From NCBI GenBank assembly GCA_944472135.2, contig OX235270.1, positions 52,643,267 to 52,707,266 on the forward strand: a stretch of 64,000 nt of DNA, in the 5' to 3' direction. Within the stretch, counting starts at the first letter, position 1; the number at the start of each line of letters is the position of its first letter. Below the pieces are notes generated by a model. The model was given only the letters and a program-made list of their open reading frames with translations. It was not told the DNA's origin and did not search any database. This document shows positions 11,475 to 21,546 of the stretch, one piece after another. Source of the DNA: Trichobilharzia regenti (lineage: Eukaryota > Platyhelminthes > Trematoda > Strigeidida > Schistosomatidae). The position numbers and the translations under genes are program-made.

Positions 11475-11792
11475 TGTCAGCCGCGTCTCGTAAACCGTTA
11501 ATGCCCAGCTCTTGCTACGCTCTGGCTCACGCTGTTCCTTGAAGTTTCTCAGAAACGCTTAGTAATAACGGACGCAAAAACCAAAACACCAATTGTTGAC
11601 TCGAGGATTCTTTATTGTTACACCAACATATAAATGACGTATGAATAAGGTTTCTGACGGTTTTTTAATCTTCTTTCTGAACAGCGACCGATGAGACGAT
11701 GACTGTCGTATTGATGCCTCCGCGAAAATTGGGGAAGTTGGTTTTGAGCAAACAACAATGAATTGATCGTTCAATCTTCAACTGCATTAACA
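11475..11792 (-). repeat. 5' LTR of element 2 (318 bp)
   Basis: Begins on the plus strand with TGTCAGCC and ends in TAACA, an altered TGACA. It is nearly the same as the LTR at 1188-1505. If element 2 kept its original 5' end it should match the LTR at 4765-5123 under a simple inversion model; it does not, which points to later arm-to-arm conversion. Confidence 0.8.
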
Positions 11793-12545
11793 GCAAGTGA
11801 AAGACGTCTTGGGTGATGGGATGCACGCAACGTATTCTTCAATCAAAGCGGAATGCTTGGTTTACTTGGCGTGTATCTAAGTGTCAGACCGACCACGATG
11901 AATACGTCGAACTGAGGAACCGGTGTATTTCAAGAGTCAGGAGGGACAGGTGGTCATTCCAGGCTAACCCTGCTAAAAACTCCTTGCAAATCACATTTAC
12001 TTGTACCGATTCATATCGGAAATAAAACCGACAAACCAGGGGGCATGCGTCTTAGTAGGCCCAAACGGTCAATATCTCACTAGTCTGGAGATGGCTGAAA
12101 CATTCAGTTCAGCCTTCGCCAAACAGCTTAACAGCAATGTGGATATTACAGTTACGGAACAAAATGGTGGCACCACTATTTCAAAGGAGGAAGACCTAGC
12201 GGCTACTCCTCGCATAAACTATGCACTAGTACTAAGGAAGCTACAGTAACTCGCACCTGGGAAGTCCCCAGTTTGGGACGACATCAGGCCATCAGTTCTG
12301 AAACAGTGCGCTGAAGCTCTCTGTAGACCCCTGTGCGACTTGTTACAACACTCAATAGATTCGGGGACACTGCCAAGGGAGTGGAGAAGAGCCATCCTTT
12401 CTCCATCTTCAAAGGTGGGGATAGGCAAAATGCCACTAGCTATAGACCAGTAGCTCTACTCTCATTGGTGTCAAAAGTGCTGGAAAGTATTATTGACGAC
12501 CACATCAGGGAATATTTCCATAGGTCTAATATATTCCATGAAGCC
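11793..12545 (+). pseudogene. CR1-clade LINE ORF2, linker and start of reverse transcriptase
   Basis: Encodes the basic linker that follows the endonuclease (residues such as QSKRNAWFTWRVSKC) and the first reverse transcriptase blocks: AETFSSAF, LAPGKSPVWDDIRPSVLK, ATSYRPVALLSLVSKVLE. Reading requires one stop (near 12247) to be ignored and one frameshift near 12410 to be bridged, so it is not functional. The frame is broken at 12545 by element 3 and resumes exactly at 16531. Its missing upstream part is at 5124-5450 on the other strand. Confidence 0.8.
12541..12545 (+). repeat. Target site duplication AAGCC, left copy (element 3)
   Basis: Repeated directly at 16526-16530, immediately beyond the 3' LTR. 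Joining the two sides at one AAGCC restores the CR1 reading frame (HEA followed by HHGFRKG). Confidence 0.9.
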
Positions 12546-12910
12546 TGTCAATGGAGTTGAAGATTGAACGATCAATTCATGGTTGTTTGCTCAAAATCAA
12601 CTTCCCCAATTTTCGCGGAGGCATCAATACGACAGTCATCGTCTCATCGGTCGCTGTTCAGAAAGAAGAGTGAAACATCGTCAGAAGTAATACAGAGATT
12701 TATTATTGTAATATTTGTTTTCAGACCTTAGTTCCTTAGTTCGTTTATTCCTTTTATATGTTGGTGTAACAATAAAGAAATAACAAGCAGCAGATCGGTG
12801 TTTTGGTTTTTGCGTCCGTTATTACTAAGCGTTTCTGAAACTCAAAGGAACAGCGTGGGCCCGAGCGTAGCGAGAGCTGGGCATTAACGGTTTATGAGAC
12901 GTGATTGACA
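12546..12910 (+). repeat. 5' LTR of element 3 (365 bp)
   Basis: TGTCA at 12546 to TGACA at 12910; contains a TATA-like TTTATATG and AATAAA about 20 bp later. Same length class as 16161-16525 and as the solo LTR at 29514-29878. Confidence 0.9.
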
Positions 12911-13054
12911 GTTTCTGACGATAGAAACAGATCTGGCGGATTGAAACAGTTGGTGAAAGTTTGGATAGTCGCCGTTCATTTTTCCTGGTGCCGGTCAAGT
13001 CCTCTTTGAACAAGCAATATCTGGAACTTTTTTGGAATTGGGTCAAGTTCAACA

Positions 13055-15010
13055 ATGCCTGGGTCAAAGAAGGGACAGAGTGTCTTGGATGCAAACAGGA
13101 AAGTAAGTCATGGTGACTTGTCTGTTAATTGTAACGATGTGTCTGATGTTAAGCATGACATGGTTGATGTTACTGTTTCGCCGTTCAGGGATAATAGGAA
13201 CATCAAACTCCCTAAATTTGAACCACGGTGTTTTGATGGAAACCCGGCCGATTATTTACAATTTGTAAAGGAGTTTGAGATCATGTTGAGTGGTTTTTTA
13301 TTAAATGATGAATTGAAGTTAATGTATTTGATGAGATATTGCACTGGAGATGCTGCAAGAGCTATACAGTGTTGTAAGTTTATGAAGCCAAAAGAGGGCT
13401 ACGATGAGGCTATGAGCATATTACGTCAAAGGTTTGGAAGACCTTCGATGATTGCAGGGAAATTATTCGAGGCTGTTAAGGGTAATGGTGGTCAATTACA
13501 GGATGACTCCCAGGCACTCACTGAGTTTTTAGATAATTTGCTAATTTACAAGAATGGAATGATTTCGATGAATCGAATGAGTGACCTCAACTCGAGTTTT
13601 ATACTAGAAGTAATAGCAAGACGTCTACCTACTCGACTGCAAAGGAAGTGGGTGAAGATAAGCTCCCGTATGGAGGATGAGGGTATCGAGCCAAAGTTTG
13701 ATGATATCCTGAAACTGGTAAAAAATAGTGTCAATCAATCTATGAGCAAGTTTTCCAGTCTGTTAGATCTCACCCCTAGAATAGAGCAGTCTGAGGGTAA
13801 AACGCACTCATTGATGACGAATAGGCCTCAGAGAGGTGGATATCGAGAAGACTCCATGATGTCTAGTAATGCATATAGACCTAGTGAGTGTAACAGGTTT
13901 CGTAGTACATCCTCAACAGATAAGTTACAAGATGCAAGACAAACACGGTTGTGTTTTACACGTTTGCAAGAGGTGCATACAGAAGTGAACTGTGAACCAG
14001 TGAGCAAGTTCAGTGATAAGCTAAATGTAAACTCCAGGCCTGACTCCGAATTGTGTGACGATAACGGTGCGGTGAAGAAGTCTGTAGTTGCAACTGGTAA
14101 GCCATTGTTGAATAGAGTGTCACAGAATAGAGTTACTGCTTCAGAGTGCAGTTCTGACTCCCAAAGTTTACAAGGTATAACTAGTCAGAGTGAAGATATA
14201 AAACCTTTAATGATTTGTGAGGAGGAACCAAAATTGTCTACTTCTGTTATTAAAGAGTTTGAAAATGATGAACTTGACGGTAAATTGAATATTTGTGGTA
14301 ATGATCATGATAGTGCAGATTTGTCTTTGGTTGATCATGATGAGATGAGGGATATGCCTACTACTGCTAAGTTAAATAAAGGTTCTGTACAACTACAACG
14401 TGAAGTAGAATTGAACGCAGATGCAGTTCCAGAAGGTGTGCATACTTGTGAGACAGTCAGTGTAATTGATCAGCGTGTAGCCCACCTATCATCAGATGAT
14501 AGTGCTAAACCCGAACTAGTAGTGAAAGACAGCAGTGGTGGTAATCTTGCAGTTGGACAACTATCTGAAAGCCGAAAAAGAACAGCTTCTGATCCACCGC
14601 TAAGTTCATCACCTTGTGTCACTCAGTCATCGTTGGTGTTTTCATCCACAATGAAACAGACACCCATCAACTCAAGTATCTTTTGCAATGACTATGATAG
14701 TAATGGTGCGTTTGAAAAGACGAAAGATATTGGTCAGTTTAGTGAGAATAAGCCAAGTGTAAACGAGAGAGTAATTGTTAAATTGACTTGCATGAATAAA
14801 GGCATTTCTAGTTTCAAGTTACTAATTGAATGTTATTATCTTTGGTGTAAATTACTCTGTTTCTACACTTGGTTGATGAGATATGCCGTGTGTTTGTTCG
14901 TCATCTATATTCTACGATACAATGACATGGGCGTGTTACTGTTCAGATTTGAGGATATAGCTGATAGAAGGAAGTCAGCAAATGAACTCTGCGACGATTT
15001 TCCAACCTAG
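13055..15010 (+). CDS. BEL/Pao-type Gag, 651 aa, intact frame
   Basis: Starts at ATG 13055, the position conserved in element 2. Residues about 51-205 form a DUF1759-like Pao Gag domain (KLPKFEPRCFDGNPADYLQF, YLMRYCTGDAARAIQ, RQRFGRPSM). Residues 300-313 match a CCHC zinc knuckle spacing, C300-x2-R303-x4-H308-x4-C313, but the second Cys is Arg. Residues 320-570 are acidic, Ser-rich and poorly structured. The last ~75 residues are strongly hydrophobic with several Trp and Cys; the ISSFKLL...TWLMRYAV pattern faintly recalls the segment before the integrase of BEL/Pao Pol, so gag may have been joined to a pol remnant by an internal deletion (inference). No active-site motif of protease or RT is present. 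Confidence 0.85.
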   Translation: MPGSKKGQSVLDANRKVSHGDLSVNCNDVSDVKHDMVDVTVSPFRDNRNIKLPKFEPRCFDGNPADYLQFVKEFEIMLSGFLLNDELKLMYLMRYCTGDAARAIQCCKFMKPKEGYDEAMSILRQRFGRPSMIAGKLFEAVKGNGGQLQDDSQALTEFLDNLLIYKNGMISMNRMSDLNSSFILEVIARRLPTRLQRKWVKISSRMEDEGIEPKFDDILKLVKNSVNQSMSKFSSLLDLTPRIEQSEGKTHSLMTNRPQRGGYREDSMMSSNAYRPSECNRFRSTSSTDKLQDARQTRLCFTRLQEVHTEVNCEPVSKFSDKLNVNSRPDSELCDDNGAVKKSVVATGKPLLNRVSQNRVTASECSSDSQSLQGITSQSEDIKPLMICEEEPKLSTSVIKEFENDELDGKLNICGNDHDSADLSLVDHDEMRDMPTTAKLNKGSVQLQREVELNADAVPEGVHTCETVSVIDQRVAHLSSDDSAKPELVVKDSSGGNLAVGQLSESRKRTASDPPLSSSPCVTQSSLVFSSTMKQTPINSSIFCNDYDSNGAFEKTKDIGQFSENKPSVNERVIVKLTCMNKGISSFKLLIECYYLWCKLLCFYTWLMRYAVCLFVIYILRYNDMGVLLFRFEDIADRRKSANELCDDFPT

Positions 15011-15455
15011 GGCGTCAACCTGAGAAGGGTTGTAGGCGTACTGCTGTAAGTCCTACAATTCTTCAAAGGGTAGCGCATCAATGAGCAGTCCAATGTGCTT
15101 GGTGTGTGATTTTGTACATATGTTCATATTGTATATACTGAATTGATATCATCTGTCATCTAGCTGTTGGTAATTCTGTTTGTGTCCGGACGACTTCCAC
15201 TTGGATCATCAACCTGAGAAGGAATGTAGGCGTACTGCTGTAAGTCCTACAGTTCTTCAAGGGTAGTTTTTCATGCCGGAATCCACAACATTTGATGTAG
15301 TGATTGTACATATGTTTGTGTTAAATAATTGTGTGAGTTCCAACTTTTGTAATTGTTGGTTAATCTTGTTTGTGTCCGGACATTCCACAAATTACAATCG
15401 TCAACCTGAGAAGGTTTGTAGGCGTACTGGTGTAAGTCCTGCAATTCTTCAAAGG
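15009..15455 (+). repeat. Three ~193-bp hairpin repeats, element 3
   Basis: Stems at 15030-15036/15052-15058, 15225-15230/15246-15251 and 15416-15422/15438-15444. As in element 1, the third unit has CCTGCAA in place of CCTACAA, which still pairs by wobble. Sequences between stems have diverged much more than the stems. Confidence 0.7.
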
Positions 15456-16160
15456 AATTCCACAAAGACATGATCGGCGAGGTTGTTTGTACTATTTGTA
15501 TATACGTGTGGTGTGTCATATCAATTGGTGTTTTTCGTTTCATTGTGTTTACTTGTTGTTTTCGTATCTTGTTGTTATTGCGTAATTTTGTTAAAATTTT
15601 CGTCGTGATTACTTCTGAAGTTGTTTCGAGTCTTCTACATCCGTGAATGAATTGATTGATGTTAAGGACAGCAGATGGGTCGTATACGCCGTGGAGGCTA
15701 GGCCATTGCTGAGAATGAAATGCACACGGAGATAATTGTTAGCTGCGGTCCGACACGCCGGGGAGAAAGAGTGTAAACGACTGAGGCTCGCATGCGTCAC
15801 CGTTACTAGAACTGAGGCAGAGTGAAAGACAAGCGATTGCAGTGGTAATTGGTAGTGAGTAGATAAGAGGATGTGCGTAGAGTATCATGAGTTGGTGCTA
15901 TGGTCAGGTTGCATTCTGCAAGAGTCATTCTAGCAAGTGGCGATTGTGTTGCAAGATGTCAAGAGGAGGTCTCTGTCTGGAGGCGCAGGTCGTCATTGAT
16001 GTGTGAGATTGTGCTGTGGGTATGCTTGTGGTGTGTTGGCCTTTCTGTTTGTTTTCCATTTCAGCTCTGTCCGTGTGACCCAGGTTCTCGCAATGGCATC
16101 CAAGTCAACGTGTCATGGTCGTGAAGACAAAAAGGGATGGATCCCTTTTTTCCCGGGGAG

Positions 16161-16525
16161 TGTCAATGGAGTTGAAGATTGAACGATCAATTCATTGTTG
16201 TTTGCTCAAAATCAACTTCCCCAATTTTCGCGGAGGCATCAATACGACAGTCATCGTCTCATTGGTCGCTGTTCAAAAAGAAGTGTGAAATATCGTCAGA
16301 AGTAATACAGAGATTTATTATTGTAATATTTGTTTTCAGACCTTAGTTCCTTAGTTCGTTTATTCCTTTTATATGTTGGTGTAACAATAAAGAAATAACA
16401 AGCAGCAGATCGGTGTTTTGGTTTTTGCGTCCGTTATTACTAAGCGTTTCTGAAACTCAAAGGAACAGCGTGGGCCCGAGCGTAGCGAGAGCTGGGCATT
16501 AACGGTTTATGAGACGAGACTGACA
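16161..16525 (+). repeat. 3' LTR of element 3 (365 bp)
   Basis: Same length as the 5' LTR with only a few differences visible, indicating a younger insertion than elements 1 and 2. Followed directly by AAGCC. Confidence 0.9.
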
Positions 16526-18234
16526 AAGCCCATCATGGTTTTAGAAAAGGCAGATCCTGTGTCTCTAACCTACTGTCAGCGTGGGACGACTGGACATCAT
16601 GCTGGGACATGAACGTACCAGTCCATGTGGTCTTCCTAGACTTTGTGAAGGCATTTGACTCTGTTCATCATGACCTTCTCCTACACAAAATAAGCCAGGC
16701 AGGCATAGGTGAGCCACTTCTGTCGTGGTTGAGGGACTACCTAGCCGACAGGCAATTTTGCACTAAGGTTAACCGAGTCCGATCATCTTGGCGCAGCTCG
16801 TCATCAGGAGTGTCGCAGGGTTCTATCCTAGGACCACTGATGTTTTTGATTTTCATCAATGATCTACCACGCCGTCTGGGCTCCCCGACTCTCCTACACG
16901 CTGACGACGTAAAGATATGGAGGGCAATAAAGTGTCCGGAGGACTCGGATAGGCTGCAGGAAAATCTAAACCTTCTGGAAGACTGGGCGGTGGCCAGTGG
17001 CATGACTTTCAACCAGAAAAAGTGCAAGGTAGTGAAGTTCCGCACCTGTATACTGCAGAATGCAAGTTACACCCTGTGCAATGAAAGCTTGTCCTGCACA
17101 ATGTCGGAACGCGACTTAGGTATAGTTATAATGGAAAAAATGGACACAAGCGTAAATTACACAGGGGACGTAGCGAGGGCATATGCGGTTGTACACTTTA
17201 CGCATAGACAGTTAGGTGCACTCACTCCTGAGCTCTTTCTAATGTTGTACAAAACATACGTCAGGCCACACCTTGAGGTGCATAATATTATCGCACCCCC
17301 AATGCTGAGAGGAGACGCCAACCTCTTGGAAAGAGTCCAACGACGGTCAACAAAAGGAGTGGTTGGTCTCTGAAACAAACCATATGATGAAAGGCTGAAG
17401 AAATTAGGCCTGTTCACACTTAGTTGCCGTCAGCTTAGGGGGGATTTGATTACTGCCTACAAAATAACAAATTACCGGAATCACCCAAACAAAGGTGTTA
17501 TGCCATTGAGTAGGTATAGGCTCCCATGTGGAAATCCCAGAAGGATAGCTCACCAAAGGGCAAGGACCCAGGTGCGCTCCCACTTCTTTTCACTGCGGGT
17601 TTGCCGTCCCTGGAATTCCTTGCGGGCAGATGTAGCTATGGCACCGTCTTTGGACGCCTTTAAGCGAAGGCTGGACAACCATGCAGCGACACAAGGACTG
17701 CATCCAAATGGCCTATCTCCTTAAAATCGCATATACCAATCAGGGGTAGATAATTAAACTCGTCGTTTTACTTCTTTACATTCTCTCCCGTCTTACTCTC
17801 CTGACAGCTTATTAATATTATAATTATTATCATTGCCGATATATATATTATTCTTCAAACTTAATGAGCTGACTGTTGTTACGCTTTCCTATTTTCGTTT
17901 CTGTCTCATAGTCTGAATAACTTCACTCATCATACCTATTATTATTGTTATTACTATCTCTTTTCTCTTGTCGACGATACCGAAGGACTAACTGGCGAAA
18001 GGATCAACTCCAACCACAGTAGTAACAGTCTTAACACACCTCATACTACAAACCACATATAATTAATCCCAGCACTACTCCCTTTGGAGTCAACCAAAGC
18101 TACGACAGTCGAGTGGCGGGACAAGCTACGTGGAAGTTTACCGAAGATCAGGAACCTATACCTTACAATCAAGAAGCGAGTACAAAGAAATCAAATTGGT
18201 TTATACTAGCTCGTAAAAACGATATTGGATGCCC
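16526..18234 (+). pseudogene. CR1-clade LINE, reverse transcriptase core, C-terminus and 3' UTR
   Basis: Continues ORF2 after element 3. Motif A is FLDFVKAFDSVHHD, motif B is SGVSQGSILGPLMFLIFINDLP-like, and the catalytic block is HADD instead of the usual YADD. TGA at 17371-17373 interrupts the frame, after which the C-terminal region (WNSLRADVAMAPSLDAFKRR) runs in the same frame to the stop at 17722-17724. The 3' UTR ends in a short ATATTGG-type motif. Two 5'-truncated copies of the same 3' end lie at 32674 and 55931. Family: CR1, as for the SR1 and Perere elements known from schistosomes. Confidence 0.85.
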
Positions 18235-20357
18235 TTGATGCAGCGCCTTTGTCAGAAGAGCCCGGTACTTCCTGACGGCAATGGATAAAGGCACACACGG
18301 GCCGTCGTTATGTGTTATCGCGATGTTGTGTTTGGGTTGTTCTACGTTGTTTTCAGGTGTTTTTTCAATTGATATACATTACATATACCATATTTTAACG
18401 AAAAAACTTAGAAAAATGGTGGAAAGTTGACGCTGGCAGCAGTTTCAGTGAACATGTATCTGTCATCGAATTTCGTTGTTTCTTTGCATATGGAATGTTA
18501 AAACTCTGTGCAAGTTGTTTATTACGTTAAGAAATACGAAATTAATTAGGTAATTGAAACATATTTTGCGAATTTCTGAAGTGGTGTTTTGAATCTCATA
18601 ATCATGAAAACTTGGTAACAGTCAGAAAGAGTCTACAGTCATAAATGAGTGTTAGTCGATTTGTTCCAAAGGTAACCGTTAACAAACAAATTTTTTCTAA
18701 AAGGTACTTTGGTTTGCAGTATTGTTTCATTGCTAATTATTTGGTTACAGATATTTTACTGTTGTTGATTTGCAGGTTACAATTGTAATTTACGGGATGG
18801 TTCACTCTGTTTGGAGGCTTTGATGAAGTTCAGTTGAAGAATTTGCGTGTTAACGTTGGATTCTTTGTGATGTTATAAAATTATTTATCAAAATAAATAT
18901 TCCTTGAAAGTTTTAACGGTGTTCTTTTACTACCACTTCTCTTTGCTTGTTGAAGGAATACTGATGTAGCCGGTTTTTGAATGCGTAATGATTTACTTTG
19001 AGAGGGTGGTAATTTGCGCAGCATAAGAATACTAGGACAATTTTTTCAATAGGATATACCTATAGTAAGTTATTTTCGATGTACGCAGTCGTGTTACATT
19101 TGTTAGTATGTATATGTATTAATCGCATAATAAACGTAAGCTAAACGTATGATTTTTCGCTAGATTTGATGAAAGGTAATCTCTTACGCAGTCGGATTGA
19201 ATGTAGCTGAGATGTTGCACGCACATAAGGACTTATAACAATCTATGTCTTTGACGGTATTTTACAAAAGGGTTACTATATTTCGCCGTTACAATACAAA
19301 CACATGTTTGACGCTCTTTTCTTCTTAACACTAATGCCTACTTATACTATGCGCAACCGGATTAAATGTAGCTGTAACATTTCATGCGAGGCCTGATGAC
19401 TCATTGAGGAAATAATAACGGTTTACCATTATGACGCATTTCACACAAGTATTACTACGTTGCCGACCAATTTCGTTAACTATGCGATGTCCTCGAATTG
19501 ATAATTAAGAGAGATACATGTAGTCGACATAAATGCATATATTTACAAAATAACAACAGTAAAACAGTACATATTCACATTAAAAAGGTTTTATAACAAT
19601 TCAGTGAAAAAATCAGAGTTGTAGTTTTTTATTGCTACATCATAGTCAAGTTGATGTCCACTAATCGTTTTACCCACAATATGTGGATCAATTTCCCTCA
19701 GATGATTGTGATACTGGACCCGTCTTTACAGCTTTCAGCATCACCCGATCCTTCAGAAGAAACTGGTTATGATTTTTCCATGAAAAGGTCGAGATTGTAT
19801 TCCTCCGACCACCTCCGGTCGCACTGAGAAATACCTAAGGATGTATACATATCAGGTGAGTTAATCTTACCTCAGGCGAACATTTCCTTATCTTAGCCAC
19901 AATGAATATGTGAACAAGGGAGGGAACAATAGTAGAATCGGTAAGATTAGTCCATATGTTCCACGACGGATTTGAAGAATTATAGAACTTCCGATTTATC
20001 TTTCACAGTTTGTCTTCTGCAAAATGCAAATATTACACAACTGCCTCCCCTATCCGTCCGCTACAATCAACTGAAAAAGATTAAATCTTCAAACTTTATA
20101 CTTCTTTGATTTAGTTACCCAATAATATTCTTTTTATTAGTGGGTCCACAGGTATATCACATCTGTAAAATTTATACATGTGTTAGCTTGTCTCCTTAAG
20201 CTGAAAAATGTAATGTTTATGTGACTTTTATTACTATAATTTTAAAGCCCGCCTCAGTAATGCGTGCTACGTATTAACCGCAGCGTTTACGCAAAGTAAA
20301 ATCTGCCAATCACAATATGCATATGTGACCTTGAAGTGCTCAGCCTCTCCATAAGGT
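18235..20357. repeat. Non-coding ~2.1 kb bounded by a 23-bp inverted pair
   Basis: No ORF of note. A 23-bp sequence at 18277-18299 recurs exactly, inverted, at 20358-20380, so the stretch may be a non-autonomous DNA element or contain Merlin ends. Inside are two diverged direct repeats, around 19180-19310 and 19350-19480, sharing GGATT.AATGTAGCTG. No target duplication was found. Confidence 0.4.
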
Positions 20358-20407
20358 CGTGTGTGCCTTTATCCATTGCCCCATATCAACGCCCGATGCT
20401 TTACACC

Positions 20408-21209
20408 TTATGCGTTGCAAATTCTCTCCGGATCATGTTTTCGATTACTGTTTGGATAACGGACTGATAGCTTTGTCGAAAATTTGCCAATGCGGAGGAG
20501 TTATGCACATACAAGAATACACAAAGGCCATTGATGGCTTTGTCTACAGATGTATTGAGTTCCGAAAAAGGAAATCAATTCGAGAAGGTTTGTCGTTGAT
20601 TTTTAGTTTACAGGTCCCTTAGGAACTTTTCTCTCAAGGTCTAAACTACCTTTGACGAAAATTTTAATGACCTGTAACTTCTGTTTCCTGAAAAGACCAG
20701 TTAAAGCTACAGCTTATGAAACAGAAAATTCAGAGGTGTCAGCAGTGCAATGGCACAATTACTGCAGAGACGTTTCCTCCTGGATATTGGGTATCTACGA
20801 CACAACAATGCGAAAAGGGTATATAGAGGCGATTCCGAATCGCAGTGCATCTGTATTATTGCCCATTATTCAGCGTTTGGTGCTGCCTGGGACGACTATT
20901 CACACAGATGAATGGAGCGGCTACTGTCAATTATCGAATCATGGGTACATTCACCATGTTGTCAATCACACGGACGGTTTCCGGAATCCTTTGGATGTAA
21001 CCCACACCAGTTCCATTGAAAGTTTTTGGAGTCGTCTAAAAAGACGTATAAGAGCGGTTAATGGATCGAGAAATCCCATGATTTACAGTTACCTGGATGA
21101 ATTTATGTACCGAAACTGGCTTCATATGACTATGAAGACTCCCATGAGAAACTGGGAGGTTTTTTGCAACATATACGCGAACGCCATTCTTTGTAACAGT
21201 TTATTATGA
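20408..21209 (+). pseudogene. Merlin (IS1016/IS1595-like) transposase, catalytic gap, one putative 26-nt intron
   Basis: First ATG at 20408. Exon 1 ends at 20587 (...RKSIREG), a GT...AG segment 20588-20613 follows, and exon 2 (PLGTFLSRSKLPLTKIL...) runs to 21209. Removing the 26 nt restores one frame. Recognisable Merlin blocks are VQWHNYCRDV, GYIEAIPNRSASVLLPII, PGTTIHTDEWSGY with the second catalytic Asp, and SIESFWSRLKRRIRA with the catalytic Glu, then YLDEFMYRN. Between RDVSSW and ILGIYD the family normally has about 35 residues that include the first catalytic Asp (the IDE/IDES block); they are absent, so this copy cannot be active. The zinc-ribbon part also looks degraded. Confidence 0.8.
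20588..20613 (+). other. Putative 26-nt intron in Merlin transposase
   Basis: Begins GTTTGT and ends TTTACAG. The Merlin remnant at 28055-28310 (minus strand) has a 26-nt GT...AG segment at the same place (28153-28178), again restoring frame between KSVR and PLGTFFSR. Conservation in two diverged copies argues against a random frameshift. Confidence 0.6.
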
Positions 21210-21225
21210 TTGCATTCCTTTTATA

Positions 21226-21350
21226 TAAACCGTTTTTTACAATTATGCGCCTTTCTTTTTGAGCCTTCTCATTGGCCGAAGTTGTCCCTGTCAAGGTCAT
21301 TTTTGCGTTAAAAGATCGTTTAGGTTTGAGCTGCTATTCTCTAGAGTCAC
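21226..21350 (+). repeat. Merlin 3' terminal region, copy 1
   Basis: Sequence after the transposase stop, from TTTTACAATTATGCGCC through CATTGGCCGAAGTTG to GAGTCACC. Recurs at 22283-22311 plus 22518-22612, where a SINE interrupts it. Confidence 0.55.
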
Positions 21351-21536
21351 CACTACCTAGCGAACGGGTAAATGACTTTGAACAACCAATCAAGTGAATC
21401 CGTATCACACAGGCGCACTTGTGGATGCTGTACACCTTCTGCGTAGCAAATTCGTGCCCTTCAGCCGGCTAATCATAACAACGACGAATTTTTGCACAAA
21501 ACATGGCATACATTTACAATAAAATGCATGAAAACA
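21351..21536 (-). repeat. 3' end of a second Merlin-type copy
   Basis: Lies downstream, on the minus strand, of the transposase remnant at 21915-22133. About 100 bp (21445-21540) resembles 24085-24165, which appears to be another remnant of the same terminal region. Confidence 0.4.
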
Positions 21537-21546
21537 CATTAAATAG

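Larger units (their letters stand above)
7883..11792 (-). mobile_element. BEL/Pao-type gag-only LTR retrotransposon, element 2
   Basis: This is the inverted partner of element 1. It runs, on the minus strand, from a 318-bp 5' LTR (11475-11792) through leader, gag and the hairpin-bearing 3' UTR to a 318-bp 3' LTR (7883-8200). The outer termini carry point changes (TGCCA at 7883; TAACA at 11792). Flanks do not match each other (GGTAC, GCAAG). It differs from element 1 by few substitutions and by a short (ATT)n expansion at 8339-8356. Right of 11792 the DNA is the CR1 continuation. Confidence 0.85.
12546..16525 (+). mobile_element. BEL/Pao-type gag-only LTR retrotransposon, element 3, nested in CR1
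   Basis: Structurally complete for this family: TGTCA...TGACA LTRs of 365 bp at both ends, an uninterrupted gag, a triple-hairpin 3' UTR, and a 5-bp duplication AAGCC on both sides. It was inserted into the reverse transcriptase region of the CR1 copy. It lacks all pol domains, so any transposition would depend on proteins supplied by another BEL/Pao element. It is the best-preserved of the three full copies here. Confidence 0.9.

Noticed and set aside
12906..12960. A defined tRNA primer-binding site after the 5' LTR of element 3
   Set aside because: The bases directly after TGACA do not start with TGG, and no match to a specific tRNA 3' end can be assigned without a tRNA set.
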